Assembly (NCBI GenBank): GCA_017440585.1
Contig: JAFSGW010000021.1
Span: 1 to 33,525 of the forward strand
DNA: 33,525 nt
Direction of reading: 5' to 3'
From: Clostridia bacterium
GTDB lineage: Bacteria; Bacillota; Clostridia; UMGS1883
Shown here: positions 18,001 through 24,752 of the stretch, one piece after another
Numbering within the stretch: the stretch's first letter is position 1
Layout of the letters: each line of letters begins with the position of its first letter
Translations under genes and position numbers: made by a program
The notes under the pieces: model-generated
What the model was told of the DNA's origin: nothing
The model's input: the letters and a program-made list of their open reading frames with translations, nothing else
The model's database searches: none

Positions 18001-18360
18001 CTTCCATTCATTCTTGTTTGTGCTGGGAGCACTTGACCAACCACAGGAATTAGCCCAGTCTGTAGCATACTTACGGTATGCTTCAATACCTGTAGCATAA
18101 TAAGCTTCCATGTTACCTGTTAAATAAGCAGCCTTAGCCCAGAAATAGTTAGGAATACCATATTCAACCTGGTTATGCTTAACTACTGTCTGATAATAGT
18201 CATTAGCCGCTTCAAGTGCCTTGATTGTGCCCTCATATGTAGGCATAATGGCACCCTTGTCCTCTGCAGCACCGGCTGTAATTGCAAAAGAGCTTACAAC
18301 AGACATTACCATTGCAAGAGCAATTACCAAAGATACTGCGCTTTTGAGTAATTTGTTCAT
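15094..18360 (-). CDS. Secreted GH105 unsaturated-glucuronyl/galacturonyl hydrolase with copper-amine-oxidase-like and three discoidin domains
   Basis: This 1088-residue protein has a signal peptide (about 1-32, ending AITAGAA). The catalytic (alpha/alpha)6 domain (about 38-440) shows GH105/GH88 hallmarks: WWWADSLYMVMPV with Asp188 as likely catalytic acid, WARGDGWVFAGLAKVL (about 283) and YETSGTAFFTYGFAWGI (about 354). This family removes the 4,5-unsaturated uronic acid left by pectate or rhamnogalacturonan lyases. Residues about 485-592 form a copper-amine-oxidase N-terminal-like domain (NGVDTLAPANTVIVGGRTFVPLRAL), a common wall or stalk module in Clostridia. Three F5/8 type C (CBM32-like) domains follow at about 640-771, 796-931 and 953-1088; the last two are a recent duplication joined by a Thr-rich linker. 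RBS GGAGGAG. The exact sugar specificity is inferred. Confidence 0.88.
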   Translation of the reverse strand: MNKLLKSAVSLVIALAMVMSVVSSFAITAGAAEDKGAIMPTYEGTIKALEAANDYYQTVVKHNQVEYGIPNYFWAKAAYLTGNMEAYYATGIEAYRKYATDWANSCGWSSAPSTNKNEWKWGYDQSFNSKHVLFGDFQICFQSYIDLYNIEKNESKGAVADQRKIARALEVMSEEVSRSNDDFWWWADSLYMVMPVMTKLYQVTQDEKYLDGLYRFWKYAKELMYDGPGGIPTHAGGYTTSAKLANGARYSDPNNYTYLFFRDAGYVFPLKPNPGHEGEKNFWARGDGWVFAGLAKVLQDMPDDYEHYDEFLNTYLEMAPAIRDCMRTDENGYGFWTQSMLQGYPTSASNPNGYETSGTAFFTYGFAWGINAGILPKDEYLETAVRAWNYLENIALQPDGMVGYVQYIGSNATKAMGPRDNQNFGVGAYLLAAAEMSRLVGHTQKGDNYPYLQKKMQTYLALRVNTPHYYKDGKIGHIDENDHSVEVFLTNDLNGNSTSMMPARLVVESFGGQVQWNEAARTVTATLGDRTVIFTVDTNVIKVNGVDTLAPANTVIVGGRTFVPLRALAESLGKKVYWNQGDHPSNGLIVIGHKANPFYAESDAGLVEMLRTMLGKPETYPTRPKQPEKAFVLKVPTLSDANRIQADTIEASEEPEGDHGPYNASDGRTDENSRYVGNSQGCNISFTYKEPVDVGQVALVFWKTAQRTTKFKLEYTADGTNWKQVYNGSTTMGKAKEVFDINTKVKAFRIFGYGNSEGSNWFSLIEFEVYKPGVKAGDAVSTTITDSTTPSSATSNKATGTKVNVNASAVTFSQQPEANNPGRNAFDGNAGTVWASNGPAEAVIDLGKKIPVSEVGVQFKMYEDDRTIPYSVEISDNRSAWTSVFNGSSKALSGDMLYAAVGKEARYVKVKVEGNTVSGWSSVAEIAVYTGDAKAAEGAGTTTTTTTTATTGNKANGTKVNVNANNVTFSQQPEANNPGRNAFDGNTASVWASNGPAEAVIDLGKATKVSSVGVQFMLYGDDRTIPFSVSVSNDKSSWTTVYTGSSVAFSGDMIFVNADVDAKYVKVNVEGNNISGWSSVAELAVYSK
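15097..15504 (-). repeat. Tandem discoidin-domain repeat, copy 2 (residues 953-1088)
   Basis: This copy begins NKANGTKVNVNANNVTFSQQ and is closely similar in protein and DNA to the copy at 15568-15975. The stretch around SQQPEANNPGRNAFDGN is identical. Confidence 0.9.
15568..15975 (-). repeat. Tandem discoidin-domain repeat, copy 1 (residues 796-931)
   Basis: This copy begins NKATGTKVNVNASAVTFSQQ and is a near duplicate of the copy at 15097-15504. The two are separated by a short linker with a run of eight Thr. Confidence 0.9.
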
Positions 18361-18404
18361 AATTTTCTCCTCCCATGCCTTTTAGGCATAAATTTGATAA
18401 CATA

Positions 18405-18433
18405 ATAATAACATCTTTTTTATAAAATATCAA
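18405..18433 (-). promoter_or_regulatory. Sigma-A promoter of the GH105 gene
   Basis: On the minus strand TTGATA (18428-18433) and TATTAT (18405-18410) are separated by 17 bases, about 45 bases before the start codon. Confidence 0.75.
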
Positions 18434-18436
18434 CAA

Positions 18437-18474
18437 AAATCTTATAAAAAATTTGCAAATTTTAGATAAGATTT
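18437..18474. promoter_or_regulatory. 38-base near-perfect palindrome, candidate operator
   Basis: Outer arms AAATCTTAT (18437-18445) and ATAAGATTT (18466-18474) share one centre with an inner perfect palindrome AAAATTTGCAAATTTT (18448-18463). 17 of 19 paired positions match. It ends 3 bases before the -35 box of the GH105 promoter and lies between an Lrp/AsnC-type gene and the GH105 gene. A regulator binding site is likely; an AT-rich terminator is the alternative. Confidence 0.6.
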
Positions 18475-18477
18475 ATC

Positions 18478-18499
18478 AAACCCCGTGGTTGACGGGTTT
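18478..18499 (-). terminator. Weak terminator-like hairpin after the Lrp-family gene
   Basis: On the minus strand AAACCCGT pairs with ACGGGGTTT with one bulged base and a 5-base loop, directly after the stop codon. The following T tract is poor. Confidence 0.4.
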
Positions 18500-18979
18500 T
18501 CACACCTCTCCCACCTCGGGAATAACGTTGAAATCATTTTTTACAACCTTAAGTACAAAATGAGTTTTGGTAGCCTGAATGCCCGCCATGTTCATTATGT
18601 TGCGGTGTATTTTCTCAAGACTGTCGGCAGAATCTGTGTATATGTTTATAATAAAGTCAAACTCGCCCGTTCTGTAATAGCAGGACTGAACATTGGGGTT
18701 GTTCTGTATCATTTCCGCAAATGCATCATAGTATTTGGGATGCTCTAAGCTTACCTCCATAATGGCAATCAAAGAATTACCTATCTTAGCCTGGTTAAGG
18801 CTCACGGTATAGCCCTGTATTATATTATTCTTTTCAAGCTTCTTTATTCTTTCAATAACTGCCGATACCGACAAATTAATCTTTTTGCCTATCTCCGAGG
18901 ATGTCATTCTCGCATTTTCCTTCAAACAGTTAAGTATAGCGTAATCAACACTGTCAAGGCTGTAGTTTTCGCCCTTCAT
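18500..18979 (-). CDS. Lrp/AsnC-family transcriptional regulator
   Basis: This 159-residue protein has the usual two-part form. The N-terminal helix-turn-helix has LDSVDYAILNCLKENARMTSSEIGKKINLSVSAVIERIKKLE, split over about 8-48. The C-terminal RAM ligand-binding domain (about 70-150) has MEVSLEHPKYYDAF, CYYRTGEFDFIINIYTDS and FVLKVVKND. Members bind amino acids and form octamers on DNA. It is the last gene of the gatCAB-phosphatase operon, starting inside the phosphatase stop codon (ATGA overlap). Its target is unknown; the palindrome at 18437-18474 lies just downstream. Confidence 0.92.
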   Translation of the reverse strand: MKGENYSLDSVDYAILNCLKENARMTSSEIGKKINLSVSAVIERIKKLEKNNIIQGYTVSLNQAKIGNSLIAIMEVSLEHPKYYDAFAEMIQNNPNVQSCYYRTGEFDFIINIYTDSADSLEKIHRNIMNMAGIQATKTHFVLKVVKNDFNVIPEVGEV

Positions 18980-19434
18980 ATCTTCCCCTCCTCTTTAAGA
19001 TGCTTTAAAAATCCGTCTATTCCCTTTTCCACATCACGCAAGGTTTCCTCAAAATTTCCCGTATACCAGGGGTCTGCAATGGAAGCCGTGCTCCCGGAAA
19101 ACTCCAGAAATTTAAAAACCTTATCACCGCTTGCGAGTATTTTTGTCATGTTCCGTACATTGGCATCGTCCATGCCTATAAAGTAGTCATACCTTTCTGC
19201 GTCAGCTTTTGTAAGCTGAACAGCCTTCTTTTTTGAATAATCAATTCCAAAGCGGTCAAGCACCCGTGCTGTTCCGTAATGAACACCGTTTCCTATTTCT
19301 TCACGGCTTGTGGCACTTGATGCAATATAGAACTTATCACCAAGCCCCATTTTTTCAACTCTGTCACGGAACAGAAACTCAGCCATTGTGCTTCTGCAAA
19401 TGTTTCCGTGGCAGACAAACATCACCCTTATCAT
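18976..19434 (-). CDS. Low molecular weight protein tyrosine phosphatase
   Basis: This 152-residue protein has the P-loop C-x5-R-S at the N-terminus (VCHGNICRSTMAEFLF; Cys8, Arg14). The conserved late motif DPWYTGNFEETL supplies the general acid Asp. It removes phosphate from tyrosine; in bacteria such enzymes often act in polysaccharide export or stress, or on arginine phosphate, and this one cannot be assigned further. It overlaps gatB upstream and the Lrp-family gene downstream by 4 bases each (ATGA), so translation is coupled across the operon. Confidence 0.94.
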   Translation of the reverse strand: MIRVMFVCHGNICRSTMAEFLFRDRVEKMGLGDKFYIASSATSREEIGNGVHYGTARVLDRFGIDYSKKKAVQLTKADAERYDYFIGMDDANVRNMTKILASGDKVFKFLEFSGSTASIADPWYTGNFEETLRDVEKGIDGFLKHLKEEGKI

Positions 19435-20834
19435 TCCTCTACCTCCAGTATTTTTGTGAGCATTTCATTTATAATATGAGGGTTTCCGCTTCCGCCCGTT
19501 TCTCTCATGCATCTTCCCACAAGAAATCCCAATGCATTTTTCTTTCCCTTTTTATAATCAGAAACGCTCTTTTCGTTTTCTTCTATAACCTTCATTACAA
19601 CCTTTATAAGTGCGTCCTCATCACTCTGCTGTAAAAGGTTATTTTCCCGTGCAATCACGGAAGGCTCTTCACCGCTTTCAAACATCAGCTCCAATATTTT
19701 TCCCGCCGCAGTATAGGATATTTCTTTCCTCTTAAGAAGCCCTGACAGCTCTGCAAGGCTATGCCCTGAAAAAGGCACCCTTGTTCCCTTCTCATTCACA
19801 AGCCTTGAAATGTCACCTAAAATCAGCTTTGCACAAAGCCCTGCATCTGCATCTTCTTTCACCGCATCGTCAAGAAGCTCTGCCGCATCTTTATTTTCAG
19901 CTATGGTTTTTGCCTCATAATCACCTAATCCGTAATCCTTCCTGAACCGCAAGGCTTTCTCGTAAAACAGTTCCGGCATCTTCTCTTTTATCTCTTTAAG
20001 CCACGCCTCGTCCACTTCAACAGGTGGCAGGTCAGGCTCGGGGAAATATCTGTAATCATTTTCCTCTTCCTTTTTTCTTAAAAGAATGCTTTGCCTCTTT
20101 TCGTCATCCCACTTTCGTGTTTCCCGCAAAACCGCCTCTCCCTTGCAAAGAAGCTCCGTCTGCCTTTTTATTTCATATTCAATGCTTCTCACAGCTCCCG
20201 AGAAGGAATTCACATTCTTTATTTCGCATCTTTCATTAAGCCTGTCCTCGCCCTTTTTCCTTACGGACACATTCACATCACAGCGTAAGTTTCCCTCCTG
20301 CATTCTGCACTTTGAAATCCCGAGGGATAACAGCGTGTTTTTAATGTAGTCAAGAAAAGCCTTTGCTTCCTCTGCACTTCTCATGTCTGGCTCTGTTACA
20401 ATCTCCAGAAGAGGCACACCTGCACGGTTGTAATCAATCAGGGTTTCTACACCCCCGTGCACAAGCTTTCCTGCATCCTCTTCAATGTGAATGCGGTTAA
20501 TTCTTATTCCGCCTCCCATATCAACAAACCCCTTTACACATATGGGCACTGCATCCTGGCTTATCTGATACCCCTTTGGCAAATCAGGGTAAAAATAGTT
20601 TTTCCTTGCATGCTGTGAACGGGGGTTAATTTTGCATCCCATTGCAAGCCCCAGCATAACAGCATACTCAACAGCCTTTTTGTTAAGAACCGGCAATGCT
20701 CCCGGGAGCCCCATACAAACAGGGCACACGTTAGTATTCGGTTCAGAACCGAAAGCTACAGAACACGAACAAAATGCCTTTGTTTTTGTGTCAAGCTCCA
20801 CATGTATCTCCAAGCCTATACAAGCCTCATACAT
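19431..20834 (-). CDS. gatB: Aspartyl/glutamyl-tRNA amidotransferase subunit B
   Basis: This protein has about 467 residues from the ATG at 20834. It starts MYEACIGLEIHVELDTKTKAFCSC, the canonical GatB start, and carries CPVCMGLPGALPVLN, RKNYFYPDLPKGYQISQ and ICVKGFVDM. The C-terminal tail domain has LGFLVGRCMRETGG. With GatC and GatA it converts Glu-tRNA(Gln) and/or Asp-tRNA(Asn) to the amide form. An upstream in-frame ATG at 20870 is rejected because it lies inside gatA and the GGAAGGGGG site fits the chosen start. It overlaps gatA by 8 bases and the next gene by 4. Confidence 0.97.
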   Translation of the reverse strand: MYEACIGLEIHVELDTKTKAFCSCSVAFGSEPNTNVCPVCMGLPGALPVLNKKAVEYAVMLGLAMGCKINPRSQHARKNYFYPDLPKGYQISQDAVPICVKGFVDMGGGIRINRIHIEEDAGKLVHGGVETLIDYNRAGVPLLEIVTEPDMRSAEEAKAFLDYIKNTLLSLGISKCRMQEGNLRCDVNVSVRKKGEDRLNERCEIKNVNSFSGAVRSIEYEIKRQTELLCKGEAVLRETRKWDDEKRQSILLRKKEEENDYRYFPEPDLPPVEVDEAWLKEIKEKMPELFYEKALRFRKDYGLGDYEAKTIAENKDAAELLDDAVKEDADAGLCAKLILGDISRLVNEKGTRVPFSGHSLAELSGLLKRKEISYTAAGKILELMFESGEEPSVIARENNLLQQSDEDALIKVVMKVIEENEKSVSDYKKGKKNALGFLVGRCMRETGGSGNPHIINEMLTKILEVEE

Positions 20835-22230
20835 CGCCGCATCCCCCTTCCTCAAAGGAGAGTGCCGCATTTAAAAGCATCTGCTCCGTAAAGCGGTTTC
20901 CTACAAGCTGCAAGCCTATGGGCATTCCGTTTTCATCCTTATCAAAGGGCACATTCACCGCAGGAAGCCCTGCAAGGCTTACCGATGCCGTACACACATC
21001 CTTTTCATACTTCTTTTCAATTTCACTTACAGCATTAACCTTCGGCACAACACATGGGCTTGTAGGGGTTAAAATAACATCGTATTTTTCAAAAAGCTTT
21101 TCAAAATCACGTTTTATAAGCTCTCTTGCACCAACTGCTCTCCGATAAAGCTCTCCGCCACGGGACAAAGCATATGTTCCCAGTATAATACGCCTCTTTA
21201 CCTCGCTTCCGAAAGCTTCACTTCTGCTTTTTATGCACATATCAGTGTAGTCGTCGTATTCCTTTGCTCTGTAGCCGTATTTCACCCCATCGTAACGGGC
21301 AAGGTTACCCGATGCCTCGCTCGACGAAATTATATAATATGCACTCACCGCATATTTTGCCGAGGGTATTTCACACTCACTGACCTCCGCACCCATTTCT
21401 TTAAGCTTTTCTGCCGCTTTTATAACCGCTTTTCTTATGCTTTCATCAGCTTCGACCAGAAAAGGCTTCGGCACTCCTATTCTGAGCCCCTTCACGGATG
21501 GCGTAAGGTTTTTATAATATTCCTCTTTTTCTCTTTTACTGCTTGTGGCATCCTTTTTGTCCCAACCTGCTATAGCATCCGTCATAATAGCTAAATCCTT
21601 CACGCTGTTTGCCATAGGTCCTATACAGTCAAGGCTCGATGAAAACGCAATAAGCCCGAACCTTGAAACAAGTGACCAGGTAGGCTTTAAGGCATACACA
21701 CCGCAGAAAGATGCAGGCTGACGTACACTTCCGCCGGTATCTGTACCAAGTGCACCAAGTGCCATGCCGCTTTTAACAGCCGCTCCGCTTCCGCCTGAGG
21801 AGCCCCCGGGCACGTAAGCATAATTCACGGGGTTCACCGTCATCTGAAAGGCGCTCTGTTTACTGTCAGAGCCCATTCCGAACTCATCCATATTTGTTTT
21901 GCCGATTATTATTGCCCCCTCTTCCTTAAGCCTTTTTACCACCGTTGCATCATAAGGGGGAACAAATTCCTCAAGCATTCTGCTTGCAGCAGTAGTTCTT
22001 AATCCCTTTGTGCAGATATTATCCTTCACGGCAACAGGTATGCCCCAAAGAAGTGAATCATTCTTATTTCTTTCCGCTTCCCTTGCCTTTTCCAAAATAT
22101 CGTCACAAATAGTTATATAAGCCTTAACGTCTTTTTCCTTTTCGGCAATTTTGCCAAGCACTTCCTTTGCAAGCTCAGGAGGCGATATTTTGTTTTTTCT
22201 CAATAATTCCGCTGCCTCGTAAATTTTCAT
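20827..22230 (-). CDS. gatA: Aspartyl/glutamyl-tRNA amidotransferase subunit A
   Basis: This 467-residue amidase-signature protein has the Ser-cisSer-Lys triad in place: Lys69 in GIPVAVKDNI, Ser144 in PGGSSGGSGAAV and Ser168 in GTDTGGSVRQPA. The spacing equals that of well studied GatA enzymes. It hydrolyses glutamine to supply ammonia to GatB. It starts in the gatC stop codon (ATGA overlap) and overlaps gatB at its end. Confidence 0.97.
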   Translation of the reverse strand: MKIYEAAELLRKNKISPPELAKEVLGKIAEKEKDVKAYITICDDILEKAREAERNKNDSLLWGIPVAVKDNICTKGLRTTAASRMLEEFVPPYDATVVKRLKEEGAIIIGKTNMDEFGMGSDSKQSAFQMTVNPVNYAYVPGGSSGGSGAAVKSGMALGALGTDTGGSVRQPASFCGVYALKPTWSLVSRFGLIAFSSSLDCIGPMANSVKDLAIMTDAIAGWDKKDATSSKREKEEYYKNLTPSVKGLRIGVPKPFLVEADESIRKAVIKAAEKLKEMGAEVSECEIPSAKYAVSAYYIISSSEASGNLARYDGVKYGYRAKEYDDYTDMCIKSRSEAFGSEVKRRIILGTYALSRGGELYRRAVGARELIKRDFEKLFEKYDVILTPTSPCVVPKVNAVSEIEKKYEKDVCTASVSLAGLPAVNVPFDKDENGMPIGLQLVGNRFTEQMLLNAALSFEEGGCGDV

Positions 22231-22442
22231 TCGCCCACCACCTTCGGTACAACAATATATCCACCCTCAAAAAAGGTTGGCGTCTCTTCATCCTCACGGA
22301 GAGCTCCCTCTCCACGCGTCGGAACCTCTGTCATATCAACCTCTTTCAATATTTCTGCCCTGCCGAGTATTTTCTCAATATCGGGCCATGCATTTTTTAC
22401 ATCATTTTCGTCAATCATTGCCATTTGCGCTAATTTTTTCAT
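22227..22442 (-). CDS. gatC: Aspartyl/glutamyl-tRNA amidotransferase subunit C (short)
   Basis: This 71-residue protein is about 20-25 residues shorter than most GatC (about 95). It keeps the central and C-terminal GatC pattern (DIEKILGRAEILKEVDMTEVPTR, LREDEE, VVPKVVGE). The usual first helix is reduced to MKKLAQMAMIDENDV. No longer start is possible, since an in-frame TGA lies two codons upstream. It is the first gene of the operon behind a strong promoter and overlaps gatA by 4 bases. GatC wraps around the GatA-GatB interface. Confidence 0.9.
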   Translation of the reverse strand: MKKLAQMAMIDENDVKNAWPDIEKILGRAEILKEVDMTEVPTRGEGALREDEETPTFFEGGYIVVPKVVGE

Positions 22443-22493
22443 TTTTCAACCCTCTGTCCGTAATTTTTTCGCTCAAAAAGTAATATTTCCTAA

Positions 22494-22522
22494 ATTATAG
22501 CACTTTAGCAAAACTTTTTCAA
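22494..22522 (-). promoter_or_regulatory. Sigma-A promoter of the gatCAB operon
   Basis: On the minus strand TTGAAA (22517-22522) and a perfect TATAAT (22494-22499) are separated by 17 bases. No T-box leader is visible in the roughly 45-base untranslated region. Confidence 0.88.
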
Positions 22523-22523
22523 C

Positions 22524-22558
22524 ATAAAAAGCAGCCCCGATAAAAATATCAGGACTGC
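22524..22558 (-). terminator. Intrinsic terminator of the alanine racemase gene
   Basis: A 12-base-pair stem GCAGCCCCGATA/TATCAGGACTGC (22531-22542 and 22547-22558, with G-T pairs) has a 4-base loop. On the minus strand a T run follows. Confidence 0.9.
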
Positions 22559-22566
22559 CTTTATAA

Positions 22567-23655
22567 TCATTCATTAATATACACTCTCGGCACTCTGTCG
22601 CTTATTTTACAAACGGTTTCGTAATTGATTGTGCCTTCAATTTCCGCTATTTCCTCGCAGGGTATCATTTCATCAATAAGTCCTACACTGTCGCCCACCT
22701 TAACATTTGGTATATCCGTAACATCCACCATAAACTGGTCCATGCAGACCCTGCCCACAATTGGAGCATAATGCCCGTTTATAGTTACCCTGCCACGGTT
22801 TGAAAGTGCTCTTGGGTATCCGTCAGCATAACCAACGGGGATAGTTGCAATTACCCTTTCACTATCGGTAACATATGTTCTTCCGTAGCTTATGGGCGTG
22901 CCCTCTGGCACACGTTTAACGTAAACCACATGTGTTTTAAGCTTAAGTGCAGGCTTAATGTCAATATCACCAACATCCCCTGATGGCTTTAAGCCGTATG
23001 TAATAATACCGCACCTTACCAAGTCAAGTCCCATATCGGGCATATCAACAATGGTTGCACTGTTTGCCACGTGCTTTAAGGGTATAGAAATGCCTTCCTC
23101 CTCAAGCCTTTTAACAAAGGCTGTAAACCTTTCAAACTGCTCATGTGAAAAGCTCTTATCCTTTTCGTCAGCCGTTGCAAGGTGGGTAAAAACGCCTTCT
23201 ATCTTAATGCCTTCAAGGCTGCAGATGCTCTTTATGGTTTCTATGCTTTCCTCATCGGGCACAAACCCTATTCTGCCCATGCCCGTGTCAATGGCAATAT
23301 GTGCCTTGCCGCCTGCCTTTGCTAAAAGAAGGGCACTTTCATAGTCAAAAAGCGTCTGCTCAATGTCGTACTTAACCAAATCCTCAAAATACTCGGGTGA
23401 AACATACCCAAGTATAAGTATGGGGTTTTTTATACCCGCCTCACGGAGCTTGATTGCCTCTTCAATTGTTGCAACAGCAAAATAATGAGCAATGTCAGCT
23501 GTTGCCTTTGCAACCTCAAGTGCACCGTGTCCGTAGGCATTAGCCTTTATAACAACAAGGAGCTCTCTTTTAATGTGTTCTTTTATCTTTATTAGGTTGT
23601 GTCTGATTGCGCCAAGGTCAACCTCGGCATAAACCCTTTTATATTTCAAACCCAT
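22567..23655 (-). CDS. alr: Alanine racemase
   Basis: This protein has about 362 residues. The PLP-binding lysine lies in LLVVIKANAYGHG (Lys37) and the second catalytic residue, a tyrosine, in PISYGRTY. Other family motifs are DTGMGRIGF, GIITYGL and GRVCMDQFMVDVT. It makes D-alanine for peptidoglycan. The start is placed at the ATG at 23655 because a TTGAAA/TATAAT promoter lies at 23684-23712. A longer reading from 23724 would begin upstream of that promoter. Confidence 0.96.
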   Translation of the reverse strand: MGLKYKRVYAEVDLGAIRHNLIKIKEHIKRELLVVIKANAYGHGALEVAKATADIAHYFAVATIEEAIKLREAGIKNPILILGYVSPEYFEDLVKYDIEQTLFDYESALLLAKAGGKAHIAIDTGMGRIGFVPDEESIETIKSICSLEGIKIEGVFTHLATADEKDKSFSHEQFERFTAFVKRLEEEGISIPLKHVANSATIVDMPDMGLDLVRCGIITYGLKPSGDVGDIDIKPALKLKTHVVYVKRVPEGTPISYGRTYVTDSERVIATIPVGYADGYPRALSNRGRVTINGHYAPIVGRVCMDQFMVDVTDIPNVKVGDSVGLIDEMIPCEEIAEIEGTINYETVCKISDRVPRVYINE

Positions 23656-23683
23656 AACCTGCCTTTTATAATCTATCCATATA

Positions 23684-23712
23684 ATTATAATACTTACTAT
23701 AGCTTTTTTCAA
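23684..23712 (-). promoter_or_regulatory. Sigma-A promoter of alr
   Basis: On the minus strand TTGAAA (23707-23712), 17 bases, then TATAAT (23684-23689). It decides the start codon of alr. Confidence 0.88.
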
Positions 23713-23731
23713 GCATTTATGCAAATTTGCA

Positions 23732-23757
23732 AATAAAAAACAGCCTGACGGCTGTTT
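23732..23757 (-). terminator. Intrinsic terminator of the AbrB-like gene
   Basis: An 8-base-pair stem AAACAGCC/GGCTGTTT (23738-23745 and 23750-23757) has a TGAC loop and, on the minus strand, a T run. It lies 7 bases after the stop codon. Confidence 0.9.
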
Positions 23758-23764
23758 AATGAGT

Positions 23765-24028
23765 TTACATTTCCTTTAATTCTGCAATACAGTCTGTGCA
23801 GATTGCCTTATCCTTAAAAATGCAAAGGTCTCCTGCCTTACCGCAAAGGGTGCAGCCTGTCGCAAACTTTTTAAGAATAATCTTGTCGCCTTCAACATAT
23901 ATCTCAAGTAAATCCTTGTTATCCTCAATATCAAGTACTGTTCTGAGCTCCTTGGGAATAACCACTCTGCCCAGCTGGTCCACCTTTCTTGTAACGCCTG
24001 TAGATTTAACATCAGTCTTCTTCGCCAT
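23765..24028 (-). CDS. AbrB/SpoVT-type DNA-binding protein with C-terminal zinc knuckle
   Basis: This 87-residue protein has an N-terminal swapped-hairpin AbrB domain (GVTRKVDQLGRVVIPKELRTVL, then DKDLLEIYVEGDKIILKK-type strands). A short C-terminal module with two Cys pairs follows (CTLCGKAGDLCIFKDKAICTDC), probably binding zinc. AbrB-type proteins are transition-state regulators acting at the switch to stationary phase and sporulation. It stands alone with its own promoter and terminator and is divergent from spmA-spmB, which fits a sporulation-linked role; that link is inferred from position only. Confidence 0.9.
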   Translation of the reverse strand: MAKKTDVKSTGVTRKVDQLGRVVIPKELRTVLDIEDNKDLLEIYVEGDKIILKKFATGCTLCGKAGDLCIFKDKAICTDCIAELKEM

Positions 24029-24061
24029 AATAACAACTCCTTGTTTTCCTTTTCTGTCCTC

Positions 24062-24090
24062 ACTATAACACCCGTTATTTTAAAAGTCAA
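24062..24090 (-). promoter_or_regulatory. Sigma-A promoter of the AbrB-like gene
   Basis: On the minus strand TTGACT (24085-24090), 17 bases, then TATAGT (24062-24067). No convincing plus-strand promoter for spmA was found in the same gap; a sporulation sigma factor would be expected there. Confidence 0.85.
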
Positions 24091-24164
24091 CCCAATATTC
24101 GACCATTTAATACATCTTTTTCCATTTTGTAACAGCTTGTTCTCAATTTATTCATAATTGCGAG

Positions 24165-24752
24165 GTGAGCATCATTTTAACGTATATATGGTCTTTAATG
24201 ATAATAGCAGGCTTAGCTTCAATCGCCGTTACACAGGGCGGTGATGCGGCAGTTCTTATTCTGAACAATGGCTTAAAGAAGGCCTTTGAGCTCATTATCA
24301 CCCTTGCCCCCATAATGTGCTTCTGGTCAGGCATAATGGAGGTTGCGGACGCCTCGGGCGTTACAAGAATAATATCCCGCATTCTTTCTCCCGTAACAAG
24401 CCTCCTTTTCGGCAGGGAGTATAAAAACACCAATGCCATGCACCTTATAAGCATGAACATGTCAGCAAATCTTTTAGGCATGGGTAACGCCGCAACCCCA
24501 TTGGGGCTTGAGGCAATGCGGGCACTTGATAAAATTAACCCCACCCCCGAAAAGGCGAGCAGGGCAATGTGCATGTTTATAGTTGTAAACACCGCTTCAA
24601 TACAGCTTATTCCCTCCTCGGTAATAGCCTTAAGAAGCATGTATGGCTCTCACTCCCCATCCGACATTTTAATACCAACAATAATAACAACTCTCTGTGC
24701 CTTCATTGTGGGCACAGCTTCTGCAAAAATCTGTGAAAGGCTTTTTCCATGA
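24165..24752 (+). CDS. spmA: Spore maturation protein A
   Basis: This membrane protein has about 195 residues and the SpmA pattern: a first helix IWSLMIIAGL, then GGDAAVLILNNGLKKAFELIITLAPIMCFWSGIMEVADASG, MNMSANLLGMGNAATPLGLEAM and FIVVNTASIQLIPSSVIALR. SpmA and SpmB are needed for full dehydration of the spore core. The start is uncertain. The GTG at 24165 overlaps the only good ribosome binding site (GAGGTG, 24162-24167), so an ATC at 24171 or ATT at 24174 may be the real start. It ends in ATGA overlap with spmB. Confidence 0.92.
   Translation: MSIILTYIWSLMIIAGLASIAVTQGGDAAVLILNNGLKKAFELIITLAPIMCFWSGIMEVADASGVTRIISRILSPVTSLLFGREYKNTNAMHLISMNMSANLLGMGNAATPLGLEAMRALDKINPTPEKASRAMCMFIVVNTASIQLIPSSVIALRSMYGSHSPSDILIPTIITTLCAFIVGTASAKICERLFP

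Noticed and set aside
16384..18036. Long plus-strand open frame (550 codons)
   Set aside because: It is antisense to the GH105 gene, which has a signal peptide, catalytic motifs, promoter and terminator. The antisense translation has no recognisable motif.
22443..22493. T-box leader before gatCAB
   Set aside because: Only about 45 bases lie between promoter and start, with no T-box motif or terminator.
23656..23724. Longer N-terminus for alanine racemase
   Set aside because: It would start upstream of the -10 and -35 boxes that drive the gene, and family members begin near the ATG at 23655.
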